Assembly: GCF_001414055.1 (NCBI RefSeq)
Contig: NZ_CP013002.1
Location: forward strand, 3,224,001 to 3,288,000
From: Caulobacter henricii
GTDB taxonomy: Bacteria; Pseudomonadota; Alphaproteobacteria; Caulobacterales; Caulobacteraceae
Length of the DNA stretch: 64,000 nt
Direction of reading: 5' to 3'
The notes below the pieces were generated by a model. It ran no database searches and was not told the DNA's origin. It saw only the letters and a list, made by a program, of their open reading frames with translations. Both the position numbers and the translations under genes were made by a program. Below are positions 16,842-25,659 of this stretch, in pieces (position 1 is the stretch's first letter; each line of letters opens with the position of its first letter).

Positions 16842-17360
16842 ATGGGCTTTGCGACGACGAACGCGGAACTGACCTTCAATTTCGGAGAGGCCAACGTCCT
16901 GATCGTGGACGAGAATGCCGGTTTCATGGACGTCACCAGCCTGATGCTGTCCAGTTTCGGGTTCCGGAAACTGCACCGTTGTCCAAGCCTGGGCGAGAGC
17001 CATGCCTTCTGCCAGGACCTCGAAGCCGACCTGATCCTGGTCGATCCCTTTCCGCGGACCGAGGAGGGCCTGGCCCTGATCCGCGATCTGCGCGGACGCC
17101 AGCAGCCGACGGATCCGCCGCTGGTGGTGATCATCGTCACCGGTCACACGCCGCGCGACCTGATCCAGAAGGCCCGGGCGGTGGGGGCCGATTATGTGGT
17201 GGCAAAGCCCTTCTCACCGGCCACCCTGCTGGACCGCATTCTGTGGAGCGCGTCGCCGGCCACAGAACGCAGCCTGGGCGGGGAAAATCCGGGCCAGGCC
17301 GGCCACGCGGCGGAGACCGTCGATCCCCTGCAGCAAGCCGCCCAGGCCCTGCTGCAATGA
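16842..17360 (+). CDS. Single-domain response regulator with C-terminal tail
   Basis: CheY-like receiver of 172 aa. Acidic pocket and phosphorylation site are present: VLIVDENAG (~residue 18, with DE in place of the more usual DD), the acceptor Asp in DLILVDPFPR (~65), Thr in IVTGHT (~99) and Lys in VVAKPFSP (~122). A 40-residue tail ends in a short amphipathic helix (LQQAAQALLQ). The stop codon overlaps the next ATG (ATGA), so it is translationally coupled to the gene at 17357. Output partner is unknown. Confidence 0.83.
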   Translation: MGFATTNAELTFNFGEANVLIVDENAGFMDVTSLMLSSFGFRKLHRCPSLGESHAFCQDLEADLILVDPFPRTEEGLALIRDLRGRQQPTDPPLVVIIVTGHTPRDLIQKARAVGADYVVAKPFSPATLLDRILWSASPATERSLGGENPGQAGHAAETVDPLQQAAQALLQ

Positions 17361-17797
17361 CCGCCCTGAGCCGTCTGACCCGCTATATTGACCTGCCGGA
17401 CGGGCTGGACCCGCAAGAAGCCCTCTGCCGGGCCAATGACAGTCTCGAATCCCATCGGAGCTCGGCCCTGAAGGTGATCGATCAGGCGCTCGCCGAACTG
17501 GTCGAAGGGGGAAACCAGGCCTCTCTTGAGACCCTGGCGCGCCTTTCCGACAGTATCGGCGGCCTGGCCGGCATGTTCCAGATGGACGCCCTGGGCCAGG
17601 CCGCCAAGCGGCTCTGTGATATCGTTCGCCTGTTCCAGCTGCGCGGAACCTCAGCGCCGGCCCTGATCGACCTGCATATCGCGGCCCTGCGCCTGGTCCG
17701 CAGTCATCCCGATTCGGCCCAGGCCACCGAACTGCTCCGAGGCCTGGACAGGATCGCCGCCCGCGAGGCCAAAGGCCCCGGAGCGGCGACCGGCTGA
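17357..17797 (+). CDS. All-helical protein coupled to a response regulator
   Basis: 146-aa protein, mostly alpha-helical, starting MTALSRLTRYIDLPDGL. Helices around LESHRSSALKVIDQALAELV, SLETLARLSDSIGGLAGMF and LGQAAKRLCDIVRLFQLRG resemble the size and layout of a histidine-phosphotransfer bundle, but the usual HxxKG motif is missing. I do not recognise a family. ATGA overlap with the receiver gene argues that the two work together. Confidence 0.6.
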   Translation: MTALSRLTRYIDLPDGLDPQEALCRANDSLESHRSSALKVIDQALAELVEGGNQASLETLARLSDSIGGLAGMFQMDALGQAAKRLCDIVRLFQLRGTSAPALIDLHIAALRLVRSHPDSAQATELLRGLDRIAAREAKGPGAATG

Positions 17798-17815
17798 ACC
17801 GGGCCGAGCCTGGCC

Positions 17816-18451
17816 TTACCAGCCGCGATAGATGGGCCTGAACCGGTGTTCGAGGGCGCTAACCTCACGCTCCGCATCACGAATGGCCCAGTCGGCCCGG
17901 CGACCGTCCTCGATGGCGTCACGGCGCTCGCTGCGCAGGCGGTTCAGCCGATCGCGCAGTTCGCGCTTCTGCTCGTCGTTCAGGGCCGGGTTACGCAGTT
18001 CATCCTCGACGCCCCGCGCCTCACGATCGCGCTTTTCCGCGCGGCGGTCGGCACTGGCCCGATCCGATTCCGCTCGCCGCAGCCGTGACTCGGCCTCATG
18101 GATCAGGCGGCCGTCAGAATAGGCCACGACGAAGTCGCCGGCCGCCGGCTCGGGGCAGACCCCGGCATAGCTGTGACCCAGCCGCCCTTCCGTAAAGCCG
18201 CGTTCCGGGGTGCAGTAGAGCCTCAGGCCCTGGGCCCTGGCGGCGAAATAGGGTGCAGGATCGGGAGACACGCCGCTCTTGGCGCAGGCCTTGGCATGGT
18301 CGTCGAGACGGCTTTGCGGATGGCCGGCCTGACCATCCTTGAAGCCAAGGCCGGCCCAGTCGCCCTGCAGGCAGGCCTCCTGGCTGATGGTGGCGCAACC
18401 CGCCAGGGCCAGGCCGCTGGCCGCAAGGGAAATCAACAGAAACGAACGCAT
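17816..18451 (-). CDS. DUF2799 lipoprotein
   Basis: 211-aa lipoprotein: signal peptide with lipobox LALAGC (Cys ~19), then the DUF2799 core CLQGDWAGLGFKDGQAG with several cysteines (EAC, AKAC, RLYC, GVC), and a long charged C-terminal coiled coil rich in Arg/Asp/Glu from ~110. ATG 18451 is preferred over a GTG at 18460, because GGAGAG lies at a proper distance only from the ATG. Function of the family is unknown. Confidence 0.82.
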   Translation of the reverse strand: MRSFLLISLAASGLALAGCATISQEACLQGDWAGLGFKDGQAGHPQSRLDDHAKACAKSGVSPDPAPYFAARAQGLRLYCTPERGFTEGRLGHSYAGVCPEPAAGDFVVAYSDGRLIHEAESRLRRAESDRASADRRAEKRDREARGVEDELRNPALNDEQKRELRDRLNRLRSERRDAIEDGRRADWAIRDAEREVSALEHRFRPIYRGW

Positions 18452-18569
18452 GACAGGCACTCTCCAGAAGCTTGACCGGAGCTAAGCCTTGGCCGCCTGA
18501 ATGGTCGATGAACATGTTCGCGGGCGCGGAGAGAAGGCCCAGGAACCGCGGAAACGCCGAAGGGCGGGG

Positions 18570-19148
18570 CTAGTGAAGGGTCTGGCCCTGTCCGGTGCCG
18601 CGTCCCCAGATCTGGGCGGACAGGGCATTGGCCACACCCAGCCAGCCCAGGTCCGGACCTGTCCCGCCCCCCACCTTGCTGGCCTCGACCGCATAGGCCG
18701 TTGAGGCGGCCAGGGATGCGGTCGCCGCAGCGGCCTGGCCGCCCAGCCGCCTGGCCCCCAGACCCAGCCACAGGGCATTGAAGCCCTGGGTCAGGCTCCA
18801 GAGGGTCAGGGCCCGCGTCCGGGCCGGACTGGCCGGGGCATTCCAGGTGCGCAGGCCGGACAGGGTCATGGCAATAAACAGGGGCGGCAGGAGCAGGCTG
18901 GTCAGGGGCTTGGGCTGATGGGCGACCGGTTCGTGCATCTCGGCGAACTCGACCGCGTACATGGCGTCGTCCAGGACCGCCTCATGTCGCCGGCCCATGG
19001 CGAGGGCCGCCAGGATCGCTCCGCCCGCCAGCAAGGCCCCAAGGGCGATCTGGGCGGCAGGATGAGCCTCGGTCTCGGCCTCAACCTCGAAGGCCTCGCG
19101 GCCCGGGCGCGTGGAGGGTCGATGGTGTCTGCCTTTCAGGATGGTCAT
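18570..19148 (-). CDS. Multi-helix membrane protein, family uncertain
   Basis: 192-aa protein with a polar, acidic N terminus (EAFEVEAETEAHPAAQ), a helix at IALGALLAGGAILAALAMG (~34-52) and three to four further hydrophobic stretches from ~83. The C-terminal order (LWSLTQGFNALWLGL, ATASLAASTAYAVE, LGWLGVANALSAQIWGR) faintly recalls the end of TspO/MBR proteins (NAAIW-like motif), but the diagnostic N-terminal TspO motifs are missing. Treated as unknown. Confidence 0.5.
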   Translation of the reverse strand: MTILKGRHHRPSTRPGREAFEVEAETEAHPAAQIALGALLAGGAILAALAMGRRHEAVLDDAMYAVEFAEMHEPVAHQPKPLTSLLLPPLFIAMTLSGLRTWNAPASPARTRALTLWSLTQGFNALWLGLGARRLGGQAAAATASLAASTAYAVEASKVGGGTGPDLGWLGVANALSAQIWGRGTGQGQTLH

Positions 19149-19282
19149 CCCCGGACTCCTCGCTAAGTTGGCGGTCTAACTGACTGGGACGGACTTGGTT
19201 CCCGCCCTGACCCAGACCTCTGCAAGATGGTGGCGTTTCGGGCCGTTTTCCAGCACCAAGGCCCCCTGGACGAGCAAGACCC

Positions 19283-19789
19283 ATGAGACCCAGTCTGCGC
19301 GACGCCCGTCCAGAAGAGATCGAAGCCTTGCGCGCGATCGAGCGGGCCTCATCCCAGCGCTTCATCGGCGTGATGGACGACCTGGCCGCCGATGAGCCGA
19401 CATCGGCCGAGGCTTTGGTGGCACGCATCGACGCTGAGGGCCTTCTGGTCGCCACAGATGCTGATGTGCCGATCGCCTTCGTGATGTTTCGGCCTGTCGA
19501 GGACGGGCTCTATATCGAACAGATCGACGTCCTCCCTGACTTCGCCGGCCAGAGACTTGGCGCGCGACTGCTGGACGCTGTTTCAGACAAGGCCCGGGTG
19601 CGCGGGCTGAAGGTCCTGACCCTGTCAACCTTCCGCGACATTCCGTGGAATGCGCCCTGGTATCGGCGCCTGGGGTTTGTCGATATCGCCGAGGCCGACC
19701 TGACACCGGGCCTGTCAGCCATCCGTCAGGCCCATGTGGCCCGCGGGCTGGACGAGTCCGCCCGGACCTTCATGCGCCGTCCTGTCTAA
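19283..19789 (+). CDS. GNAT family N-acetyltransferase
   Basis: Acetyl-CoA-dependent acetyltransferase of 168 aa. The GNAT fold is visible as LRDARPEEIEALRAIERAS (beta1-alpha1), the strand pair FVMFRPVEDGLYIEQIDVLPDF with the acetyl-CoA pyrophosphate loop at QRLGARLLDA (~residue 91), and the late strand NAPWYRRLGFVDI (~127). Substrate cannot be inferred. It stands alone, facing the winged-helix gene at its 3' end. Confidence 0.83.
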   Translation: MRPSLRDARPEEIEALRAIERASSQRFIGVMDDLAADEPTSAEALVARIDAEGLLVATDADVPIAFVMFRPVEDGLYIEQIDVLPDFAGQRLGARLLDAVSDKARVRGLKVLTLSTFRDIPWNAPWYRRLGFVDIAEADLTPGLSAIRQAHVARGLDESARTFMRRPV

Positions 19790-19806
19790 CCCGGGCCGCG
19801 GCCCCT

Positions 19807-20259
19807 TCAGCGGTTGCGCGGCGCACGCTTGAGGCTCTTGACCAGGACCGCCATGGCGGACTGGTTCAGCAGCCCCGCCTCGCGGATCTCGTCCCGGGTC
19901 AGACAGGCGGAGGTCACCAGGACCCCGCCCGAGCCTGTGCGCTCCACAAAACCGGACGCGGCCAGCTTGACCACATGACGGCGGGTCGTCTCCACCGGCA
20001 GACCCACGGCCCGGGACAGGGCCGAGACGCTGATCGGCCGGCGCAGGTCGTCGGGAAAGAACTCGCCGGTGATCAGATCGACATAGTCATCGCGTTCGCG
20101 CAGGTGTTCGGTGCCCGCCTGGGCCGCCGTGATGAACACCAGGGCCAGGCCCAGATCACCGTCGAACACATCGCTGAATATCCGGATCAGACGCAGCGCA
20201 TAGTCCGCGCCGAGGCTGAGCTGATGGCGATTAAGGAACGGCGTCGAGCTTCGTTTCAT
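19807..20259 (-). CDS. Winged-helix DNA-binding protein
   Basis: 150-aa protein with an N-terminal helical part (LRLIRIFSDVFDGDLGLALVFITA) and a winged helix at ISVSALSRAVGLPVETTRRHVVKLAASGFVERTGSGG (~residues 76-112), a MarR/IclR-like arrangement. A nearly identical layout is common in alphaproteobacterial proteins of unknown target. It is divergent from the chemoreceptor gene, with a 136-bp AT-richer spacer containing several TTAA words. Confidence 0.7.
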   Translation of the reverse strand: MKRSSTPFLNRHQLSLGADYALRLIRIFSDVFDGDLGLALVFITAAQAGTEHLRERDDYVDLITGEFFPDDLRRPISVSALSRAVGLPVETTRRHVVKLAASGFVERTGSGGVLVTSACLTRDEIREAGLLNQSAMAVLVKSLKRAPRNR

Positions 20260-20395
20260 GACCGGCCAAGCGACTTCAATGGTTAAGCTTTCTGGAACCT
20301 GGGATTACTCAATTTGAGCAATATTCGCCTACGCCTTAACCGTTTGCTTACGTCGCCATAGCCTGTTGGGTTAATTAAGGTGGGGGCGTCGAGTT

Positions 20396-22207
20396 ATGAA
20401 GTTGCGGCTTTCTGGGGCAATGAATCTGTTCGGGGCCAGCCTGGCAGGCGGTCTGCTGGTTCTGGCGGCGGTATCCTGGTTCGCGATCGAGACGGTCAGT
20501 GTCGGTGGCCCGCTCTATACCCGGATCGTGGCCGGCAAGGATCTGACCGCCGATATCCTGCCGCCGCCGCTCTATGTGATCGACGGCTATCTGGACGCCA
20601 AACTGACCTATGCCGCCGGCGGAACAGCGGATCTCGCGACCGCCGCCAACGAACTGGCCAAGCATCACGCCGAATATGACGCCCGTTTGGCCTATTGGCG
20701 TGCAATCGATTTTGACCCCGAGGTGAAGTCGGTGCTGATGGGCGAGTCGAACGATCAGGCCCAGATCGTCTGGAGCTCGGCCGACGCCATGCTCAAGGCC
20801 CTGTCGAGCGGTGACACCGCCGCCGCGGCCGCCCACGAGGCCCGTCTGACCAAGGCGTTCGAAGCGCACCGTGCCGTCATCGAACAGATCGTGCCCCTGA
20901 TCGCTGCCGACAACCTCAAGGTCGAGGCCGACGCCCATGCCAAACAGGTTCGGGAACTGGTCCTGATGGGCGGCCTTTGCGCGCTGATGGCGGCGATCAT
21001 CGGCGGGGGCGTCTGGGCGATGCGGCGCAGGGTCGTGGCCCCGGTCCAGGCCATCACCCGCTATATGGGCGACCTGGCGGCAGGCGACTATGAACGCGCC
21101 GTTCCCTATGCCGGCCGTCAGGACGAACTGGGCGACATGGCCAAATCGGTGGCTGTGTTCCGCGAAGGCGTTCTGGAGCGCCGGGCCCTGCGCCTGGAGC
21201 AGGATGCCGAGCGCCGCTCGATCGAGTCCGAGCGCCGGTCCAGTGAAGAACAGCGCCTTACCGCCGATCAGCGCCGCGAAAGCGCCATGCAGAGCCTGGC
21301 CCAGGCGCTGGACCATCTGTCGGCCGGCGATGTCGCCTATCGGCTCGAGGCCGCCTTTGCGCCGGAATATGAGCGCCTGCGGGGCGACTTCAATTCCGCC
21401 GCCGAACGGTTGACCCACACCCTGAGCCAGATCCGCGAATCCTCCAGTGGCGTGGGTTCGGGCGCGGCCGAGATCGCCCAGGCCGCCGATGACCTGTCGC
21501 GCCGCACCGAGCAGCAGGCCGCCAGCCTGGAACAGACCGCTGCCGCCCTCGACGAGATCACCGCCACCGTGCGCCAGACCGCCGAGGGGGCCCGCAAGGC
21601 CAACGAGATCGTGGCCGACACCCGCCGCCAGGCCCAGTCGACCGAGCAGGCCGTCGGGGCCGCCGTGCGCGCGGTCGGCGAGATCGAGACCTCCTCGGCC
21701 CAGATCAGCCAGATCATCGGCGTCATCGACGAGATCGCCTTCCAGACCAATCTGCTGGCCCTCAATGCCGGGGTCGAGGCGGCCCGGGCCGGTGAGGCCG
21801 GTCGCGGCTTTGCCGTCGTGGCCCAGGAGGTCCGGGCCCTGGCCCAGCGCTCGGCCGAGGCCGCCAGGGAAATCAAGACGCTAATCGGCACCGCCTCCAG
21901 CAAGGTCCAGGAAGGCGTCGGCCTCGTCGGTCAGACCGGCACGGCCCTTGCCGACATCCTCGAGCGCGTCGGCCAGATCGCGGCCCTGGTGGGCGAAATC
22001 TCGACCTCGGCCCAGGAGCAGTCGACCGGGCTCCATGAGGTCAACACGGCCGTCAACCGCATGGACGAAATGACCCAGCAGAATGCCGCCATGGTCGAGC
22101 AGACCACGGCTGCGGCCCATTCGCTGCGCAGTGAGTCAGGCCGGCTTGCCCAGCTCGTGGGACAGTTCAACCTGACCCCGGCGAGCCGGGCCCGCTCGGC
22201 GGCCTGA
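20396..22207 (+). CDS. Methyl-accepting chemotaxis protein
   Basis: 603-aa transmembrane chemoreceptor: TM1 ~11-30, periplasmic sensor ~31-187, TM2 ~188-208 ([18 protein letters not shown]), then two HAMP-like segments ([17 protein letters not shown] near 220 and a second around [13 protein letters not shown] near 305). The signalling hairpin tip is [20 protein letters not shown] (~444-463) followed by [22 protein letters not shown]. Gly replaces the usual Ala after LLALNA. There is no C-terminal CheB/CheR tether pentapeptide. The ligand is unknown. Confidence 0.92.
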   Translation: MKLRLSGAMNLFGASLAGGLLVLAAVSWFAIETVSVGGPLYTRIVAGKDLTADILPPPLYVIDGYLDAKLTYAAGGTADLATAANELAKHHAEYDARLAYWRAIDFDPEVKSVLMGESNDQAQIVWSSADAMLKALSSGDTAAAAAHEARLTKAFEAHRAVIEQIVPLIAADNLKVEADAHAKQVRELVLMGGLCALMAAIIGGGVWAMRRRVVAPVQAITRYMGDLAAGDYERAVPYAGRQDELGDMAKSVAVFREGVLERRALRLEQDAERRSIESERRSSEEQRLTADQRRESAMQSLAQALDHLSAGDVAYRLEAAFAPEYERLRGDFNSAAERLTHTLSQIRESSSGVGSGAAEIAQAADDLSRRTEQQAASLEQTAAALDEITATVRQTAEGARKANEIVADTRRQAQSTEQAVGAAVRAVGEIETSSAQISQIIGVIDEIAFQTNLLALNAGVEAARAGEAGRGFAVVAQEVRALAQRSAEAAREIKTLIGTASSKVQEGVGLVGQTGTALADILERVGQIAALVGEISTSAQEQSTGLHEVNTAVNRMDEMTQQNAAMVEQTTAAAHSLRSESGRLAQLVGQFNLTPASRARSAA

Positions 22208-22211
22208 AGCC

Positions 22212-22694
22212 TCAGCCGGCCGGCAGCTCGCCCATGGCGCTCTGCAGATAGTTCTGCTCGCCGAGCGACTTGACCAGACCCAGCTGCATTTCGAGGAAAT
22301 CGATATGGTGCTCGGTGTCGCTGAGGATTTCGCGCAGCAGTTCGCGGCTGACGAAGTCGCGGGCCTGCTCGCAAAGCAGAATCCCCGGGATCAGGGCCTC
22401 GCGGCCGCCGATCTCGACGGCCAGATCGCTGCCCAGGCATTCGGGCACCGTCTCGCCGATCTTCAGCTTGTGCAGGTCCTGCAGGTTGGGCAGGCCTTCC
22501 AGGAACAGGATCCGGTTGATCAGCTTGTCGGCGTGCTTCATCTCGCCGATCGATTCGTCATAGGTGATCTTGCCCAGGCGCTTGAAGCCCCAGTTGTCGT
22601 ACATCCGCGCATGCAGGAAATACTGGTTCACGGCGGTCAGCTCATTGGTGAGCACCGCATTGAGCAGGCGAATAATGCCAGGATCGCCCTTCAT
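22212..22694 (-). CDS. bfr: Bacterioferritin
   Basis: Iron-storage cage subunit of 160 aa. Aligned by eye to E. coli Bfr it has Glu18, Glu51, heme ligand Met52, His54, Glu94 and His130. The place of ferroxidase Glu127 reads Thr, with Glu at 128 (SDTEHHIDF). ATG 22694 is chosen for the MKGDP family start and a GGAGGT site; an upstream in-frame start would add ten unrelated residues. bfd lies upstream on the same strand, separated by 138 bp, forming the usual storage/release pair. Confidence 0.93.
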   Translation of the reverse strand: MKGDPGIIRLLNAVLTNELTAVNQYFLHARMYDNWGFKRLGKITYDESIGEMKHADKLINRILFLEGLPNLQDLHKLKIGETVPECLGSDLAVEIGGREALIPGILLCEQARDFVSRELLREILSDTEHHIDFLEMQLGLVKSLGEQNYLQSAMGELPAG

Positions 22695-22832
22695 GGCGCA
22701 CCTCCGAGGTTCAAGTCCGGGCAACCGTGCGGCAAGCGGCGGCGCGCTTCAACCGCAATGTCTGCAAGTGTTTCGCGCTATCATGGAAAGGCGTAGCGGA
22801 CAGGTGCACGGCCCCTGCCGGCCTGGACGGCC

Positions 22833-23018
22833 CTACTCCGCGGCGTAGGCCAGGGCCTGACGGCTTTCGTCGATCATCTGGCGCATCTCGCACACGCACT
22901 TGGCGCATTGGGCCTGACAGCCCTTGTGGCGGAAGATGTCGGCCGGGCGGCTGGCGCCGTCAGCGATGGCGGCGCGCACTTCGCGCTCGCGGATGCCGTT
23001 GCAGTTACAGACGTACAC
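22833..23018 (-). CDS. bfd: Bacterioferritin-associated ferredoxin
   Basis: [2Fe-2S] protein that reduces bacterioferritin to mobilise iron. With the GTG at 23018 the product is MYVCNCNGIREREVR... (61 aa) and the cluster cysteines fall at 4, 6, 38 and 41, the same numbers as in E. coli Bfd; two extra cysteines lie at 34 and 43. A longer start at 23054 would run through the Fur-like site and was rejected. Likely repressed by Fur when iron is plentiful, given the sites at 23036-23096. Confidence 0.88.
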   Translation of the reverse strand: MYVCNCNGIREREVRAAIADGASRPADIFRHKGCQAQCAKCVCEMRQMIDESRQALAYAAE

Positions 23019-23035
23019 GGAAACACGCCCTTGCC

Positions 23036-23050
23036 GAATGAGTGTCATTC
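23036..23050. promoter_or_regulatory. Fur-like operator upstream of bfd
   Basis: Perfect inverted repeat GAATGA-gtg-TCATTC, followed by TCATC, 18 bp before the bfd start codon. It fits the inverted-hexamer form of a Fur box. Confidence 0.55.
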
Positions 23051-23075
23051 TCATCTAGAGCAGATCGCGACCTTT

Positions 23076-23096
23076 TGCAACTGACTCTCATTATGG
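23076..23096. promoter_or_regulatory. Second, weaker Fur-like site
   Basis: TGCAACTGACTCTCATTATG resembles the Fur consensus (TGCAAATGA ... TCATT) with an imperfect centre. It lies about 35 bp from the first site. Confidence 0.4.
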
Positions 23097-23174
23097 TTAG
23101 CAGCGGCAAGGGGTCGCGGCCCTCCTCCCCCTGTGGAGAGGGCGATCGTCTGTAGATTCGTGAGAGAGAAAGCT

Positions 23175-23221
23175 GTCATTCCGACAAGCCCGGCGAAAGC
23201 CGGGCACAGATCCGGGATGAC
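23175..23221. repeat. Solo REP of the GTCAT...ATGAC type
   Basis: GTCATTCC ... GGGATGAC ends enclose a perfect hairpin AGCCCGGC-GAAA-GCCGGGC. The ends resemble those of the repeats bracketing the GIY-YIG gene at 35634-36096. Located between bfd and thiE. Confidence 0.7.
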
Positions 23222-23313
23222 AACCGGTTTTGGTCAAAGGCAAAAGCCCGGCCCTGCAATGGGGAACATCTGTTCTCTCGTCCCCCGGCGCGAATTGGCG
23301 TAATTCCCGCGTC

Positions 23314-23967
23314 ATGACTCTCGATTGCCGCCTCTATCTGATCACCCCGCCGGCCCTGGCCGATCTGGCCGCCTTTGGCCATGAGCTGAGCAAGGCCCTC
23401 GACGGCGGCGATGTCGCCGCCCTGCAGATCCGGCTGAAGGACGTCTCGGATGCGGCCATCGCCGAGGCGGTCGCGGCCCTGGCCCCGATCGCCCGGGCCC
23501 GCGACGTGGCGGTGATCCTCAATGACCGCCCGGACCTCGCCGCCAGCCTCGACTGCGACGGCGTGCATGTGGGCCAGGGCGACACCCCCTATGCCGCCGC
23601 CCGCAAGCTGATGGGCAAGGACCGCATGGTCGGGGTGACCTGCCATGACAGCCGCCACCTCGCCATGGAGGCCGCCGAGGCCGGGGCCGACTATGTGGCC
23701 TTCGGAGCCTTCTTCCCGACCACTACCAAGGACGCCCCCACCACCGCCGATCCGGAAATCCTGTCGATCTGGCAGGAGGTGATGGAGACCCCCTCGGTCG
23801 CCATCGGCGGGATCACGGCCGACAATGCCGCCAGCCTGGCCACGGCCGGGGCCGACTTCCTCGCCGTCTCGGCCGGGGTCTGGGCCCATCCCCAGGGGCC
23901 GACCGCCGCCGTGGCCGCCCTGAACGCCGCCATCGCCGCAGGTCTGGCGGCCCGCAGTCCTGCCTAA
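23314..23967 (+). CDS. thiE: Thiamine-phosphate synthase
   Basis: Couples HMP-pyrophosphate and thiazole phosphate to thiamine phosphate. The 217-aa TIM barrel carries [10 protein letters not shown] (~residue 38), ILNDRPDLA (~69), [10 protein letters not shown] (~82), [15 protein letters not shown] (~106), [14 protein letters not shown] (~124, phosphate loop) and [12 protein letters not shown] (~160). ATG 23314 begins the typical [13 protein letters not shown]. No other thiamine gene and no TPP riboswitch were seen nearby. Confidence 0.85.
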   Translation: MTLDCRLYLITPPALADLAAFGHELSKALDGGDVAALQIRLKDVSDAAIAEAVAALAPIARARDVAVILNDRPDLAASLDCDGVHVGQGDTPYAAARKLMGKDRMVGVTCHDSRHLAMEAAEAGADYVAFGAFFPTTTKDAPTTADPEILSIWQEVMETPSVAIGGITADNAASLATAGADFLAVSAGVWAHPQGPTAAVAALNAAIAAGLAARSPA

Positions 23968-23988
23968 CGACCTTGTTGCGAGGTCGTT
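23966..23988. other. Hairpin after thiE
   Basis: AACGACCT and AGGTCGTT are perfect 8-bp arms around a 7-nt loop, starting within the thiE stop codon. There is no T-run, so termination is uncertain. Confidence 0.4.
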
Positions 23989-24037
23989 CAGACAGGCATA
24001 GCCTCCCCGTTAACCATAGGTTCCGGGGGGGAACGCG

Positions 24038-24448
24038 ATGAACAAGCGACTCGTATTGTGCGTGGTGGGCGTGGCGGCCCTGTCTGTGGCGACCTACGCC
24101 CTGGCCGAAAACTGGAAGCCCTCGCCCGGCGAGGCCAAGACCTTCTATGACGAGGACTATATGCGGGTGGACGCCAAGTCCGGCATGGTCCTGGTCCGCA
24201 TCGCCGAGGGCAAGCCCAACGGTCCCTACAGGAACTGGCCGGCCAGCAAGGGGCCGATCATCATGTTCGCCCTGGACTGCGCGGCCGACAAGTGGATCGA
24301 TCTGGGCATGGATTTCGCCGGCGACATGGGCCTGAGCAAGGGCTGGCGCAGCGGCGAAAAGATTGACGACGCCCGGGCCGCCGCCGGCAGCGCCGGCAAG
24401 CTGGCCTGCGAGGCCCGCGACAGCCTGCCCAAGGTTGATCTGCCCTGA
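24038..24448 (+). CDS. Exported protein of unknown function
   Basis: 136-aa protein with a Sec signal peptide (MNKRLVLCVVGVAALSVATY, cleavage near ALA-E). The mature part has ENWKPSPGEAKTFYDEDYMR, a strand-rich middle and two cysteines (FALDCAADKW and LACEARDS) that could pair in the periplasm. I do not recognise a family. It is followed very closely by the DUF418 membrane gene, so the two may share a transcript. Confidence 0.65.
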   Translation: MNKRLVLCVVGVAALSVATYALAENWKPSPGEAKTFYDEDYMRVDAKSGMVLVRIAEGKPNGPYRNWPASKGPIIMFALDCAADKWIDLGMDFAGDMGLSKGWRSGEKIDDARAAAGSAGKLACEARDSLPKVDLP

Positions 24449-24486
24449 CCCAGGCCGGGCCCGTCCAGGGCAGCGACCGCGCCGAC

Positions 24487-25659
24487 GTGCTGGATGCGTT
24501 GCGCGGCTTTGCCCTGCTGGGGATCTTCATTTCGCATATCCCGGACTTTTCCGGTCAGGGCGTCCTGAGTGGTCCTGACCTGGCCCTGCTGGACCTGTTC
24601 GGCCTGGATGATGCCGCCGCCACGGCGCAGGACTTCCTGATCCGGGGCAAGTTCTATGCCCTTTTCTCGCTGCTGTTCGGGATCGGCTTCGCCCTCCAGA
24701 TGGAAAGCGCAGCCAGGCGTGGCGCGGATTTCGCGCGCCACTTCGTCCGCCGACTGACGGTGCTGCTGGCCATCGGCCTGGTGCATGCCAGCCTGTGGTA
24801 TGGCGACATCCTCAAGGACTATGCCCTGATCGGCTTTGTTCTGCTGCTGGCGCGCCGCTGGAGCCTCCGGACCCTGGCCTGGGCGACGGCCCTGGCCTTT
24901 GCCGCGCGACTGGTCTGGCCCCTGATCGTCGCGGCCCTGTTCGCGATGATCGGCTCGACAGCGTCGGACGGAAACCCGGGCGACAGCTTTGCGCTCTCGG
25001 CCGCGGCCTTTGCGGGCCCTGACCTGGCCAAGGCCTTGCTGGCCAACCTTGCCCTGGTGAAGCTCAAGGCCCTGCAGATGGTCTATGACGGCAAGGCGAT
25101 CTCGGTGCTGTCGATGTTCCTGCTGGGCGCTGTGGTGGGCCGACTGGGCCTGTACCGCAACCTCTCCGACCATGGCCGGACCTTCGCCCTGCTGTTCTGG
25201 ATCTGCGCGCCGGTCGGGGTGATCGGCAATGGGATCCTGACACCCCTGCATGCCGCGACCCCGGATTTCCCGCCCACGGGGCCCTGGATTCTCGAGGGCT
25301 GCCTGTTCGCCGTCGCCGTTCCCGCCATGGCCATCGCCTATGCCAGCGGCTTTGCCTGGCTGTGGTCGCGAGGGGGCGCGAAGTTTCTGGCCTGGCTCGC
25401 GCCCGCCGGACGGATGGCGCTGACGACCTATGTGTCCCAGACCCTGATCGGTATCACCCTTTTCTATGGTCTCGGCCTTGGCCTGGCGGGCCAGGTCGGA
25501 CGGGTCGAGGGCATGCTGCTGGCGATCGGGATCTTCGCCCTGCAATGCGCCATGGCCAGCCTCTGGCTGCGCCGATTCCAGTTCGGGCCCATCGAATGGC
25601 TTTGGCGTCGCCTGACCTATGGGGTGCCGATCCCGTTGCGCCGAAAAACGCTGGCCTAA
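24487..25659 (+). CDS. DUF418 family membrane protein
   Basis: About ten hydrophobic helices over 390 aa. The N-terminal LDALRGFALLGIFISHIP and the long C-terminal DUF418 region (GRMALTTYVSQTLIGITLFY near residue 310, ending GPIEWLWRRLTYG) are typical of this acyltransferase-like membrane family, whose substrate is unknown. The GTG at 24487 starts right at the first helix; a few more upstream residues (SDRAD) fit the family, so a non-standard CTG at 24445 overlapping the previous stop is a possible true start. It converges on the ECF41 gene with a 4-bp overlap. Confidence 0.82.
   Translation: MLDALRGFALLGIFISHIPDFSGQGVLSGPDLALLDLFGLDDAAATAQDFLIRGKFYALFSLLFGIGFALQMESAARRGADFARHFVRRLTVLLAIGLVHASLWYGDILKDYALIGFVLLLARRWSLRTLAWATALAFAARLVWPLIVAALFAMIGSTASDGNPGDSFALSAAAFAGPDLAKALLANLALVKLKALQMVYDGKAISVLSMFLLGAVVGRLGLYRNLSDHGRTFALLFWICAPVGVIGNGILTPLHAATPDFPPTGPWILEGCLFAVAVPAMAIAYASGFAWLWSRGGAKFLAWLAPAGRMALTTYVSQTLIGITLFYGLGLGLAGQVGRVEGMLLAIGIFALQCAMASLWLRRFQFGPIEWLWRRLTYGVPIPLRRKTLA

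Noticed and set aside
20336..20351. CtrA-like site (TTAA-N7-CTTAC) before the chemoreceptor gene
   Set aside because: Second half matches poorly; the region is just AT-rich with several TTAA words.
23018..23054. bfd start at 23054 (MRMTLIRQG...)
   Set aside because: It would place the Fur-like palindrome inside the coding region and shift the cysteines away from the standard positions 4, 6, 38 and 41.
23230..23313. TPP riboswitch or upstream start for thiE
   Set aside because: No CUGAGA/ACCUGA-type motifs; the upstream in-frame extension is not similar to ThiE.
23966..23988. Terminator of thiE
   Set aside because: Good hairpin but no T-run; listed only as a hairpin.
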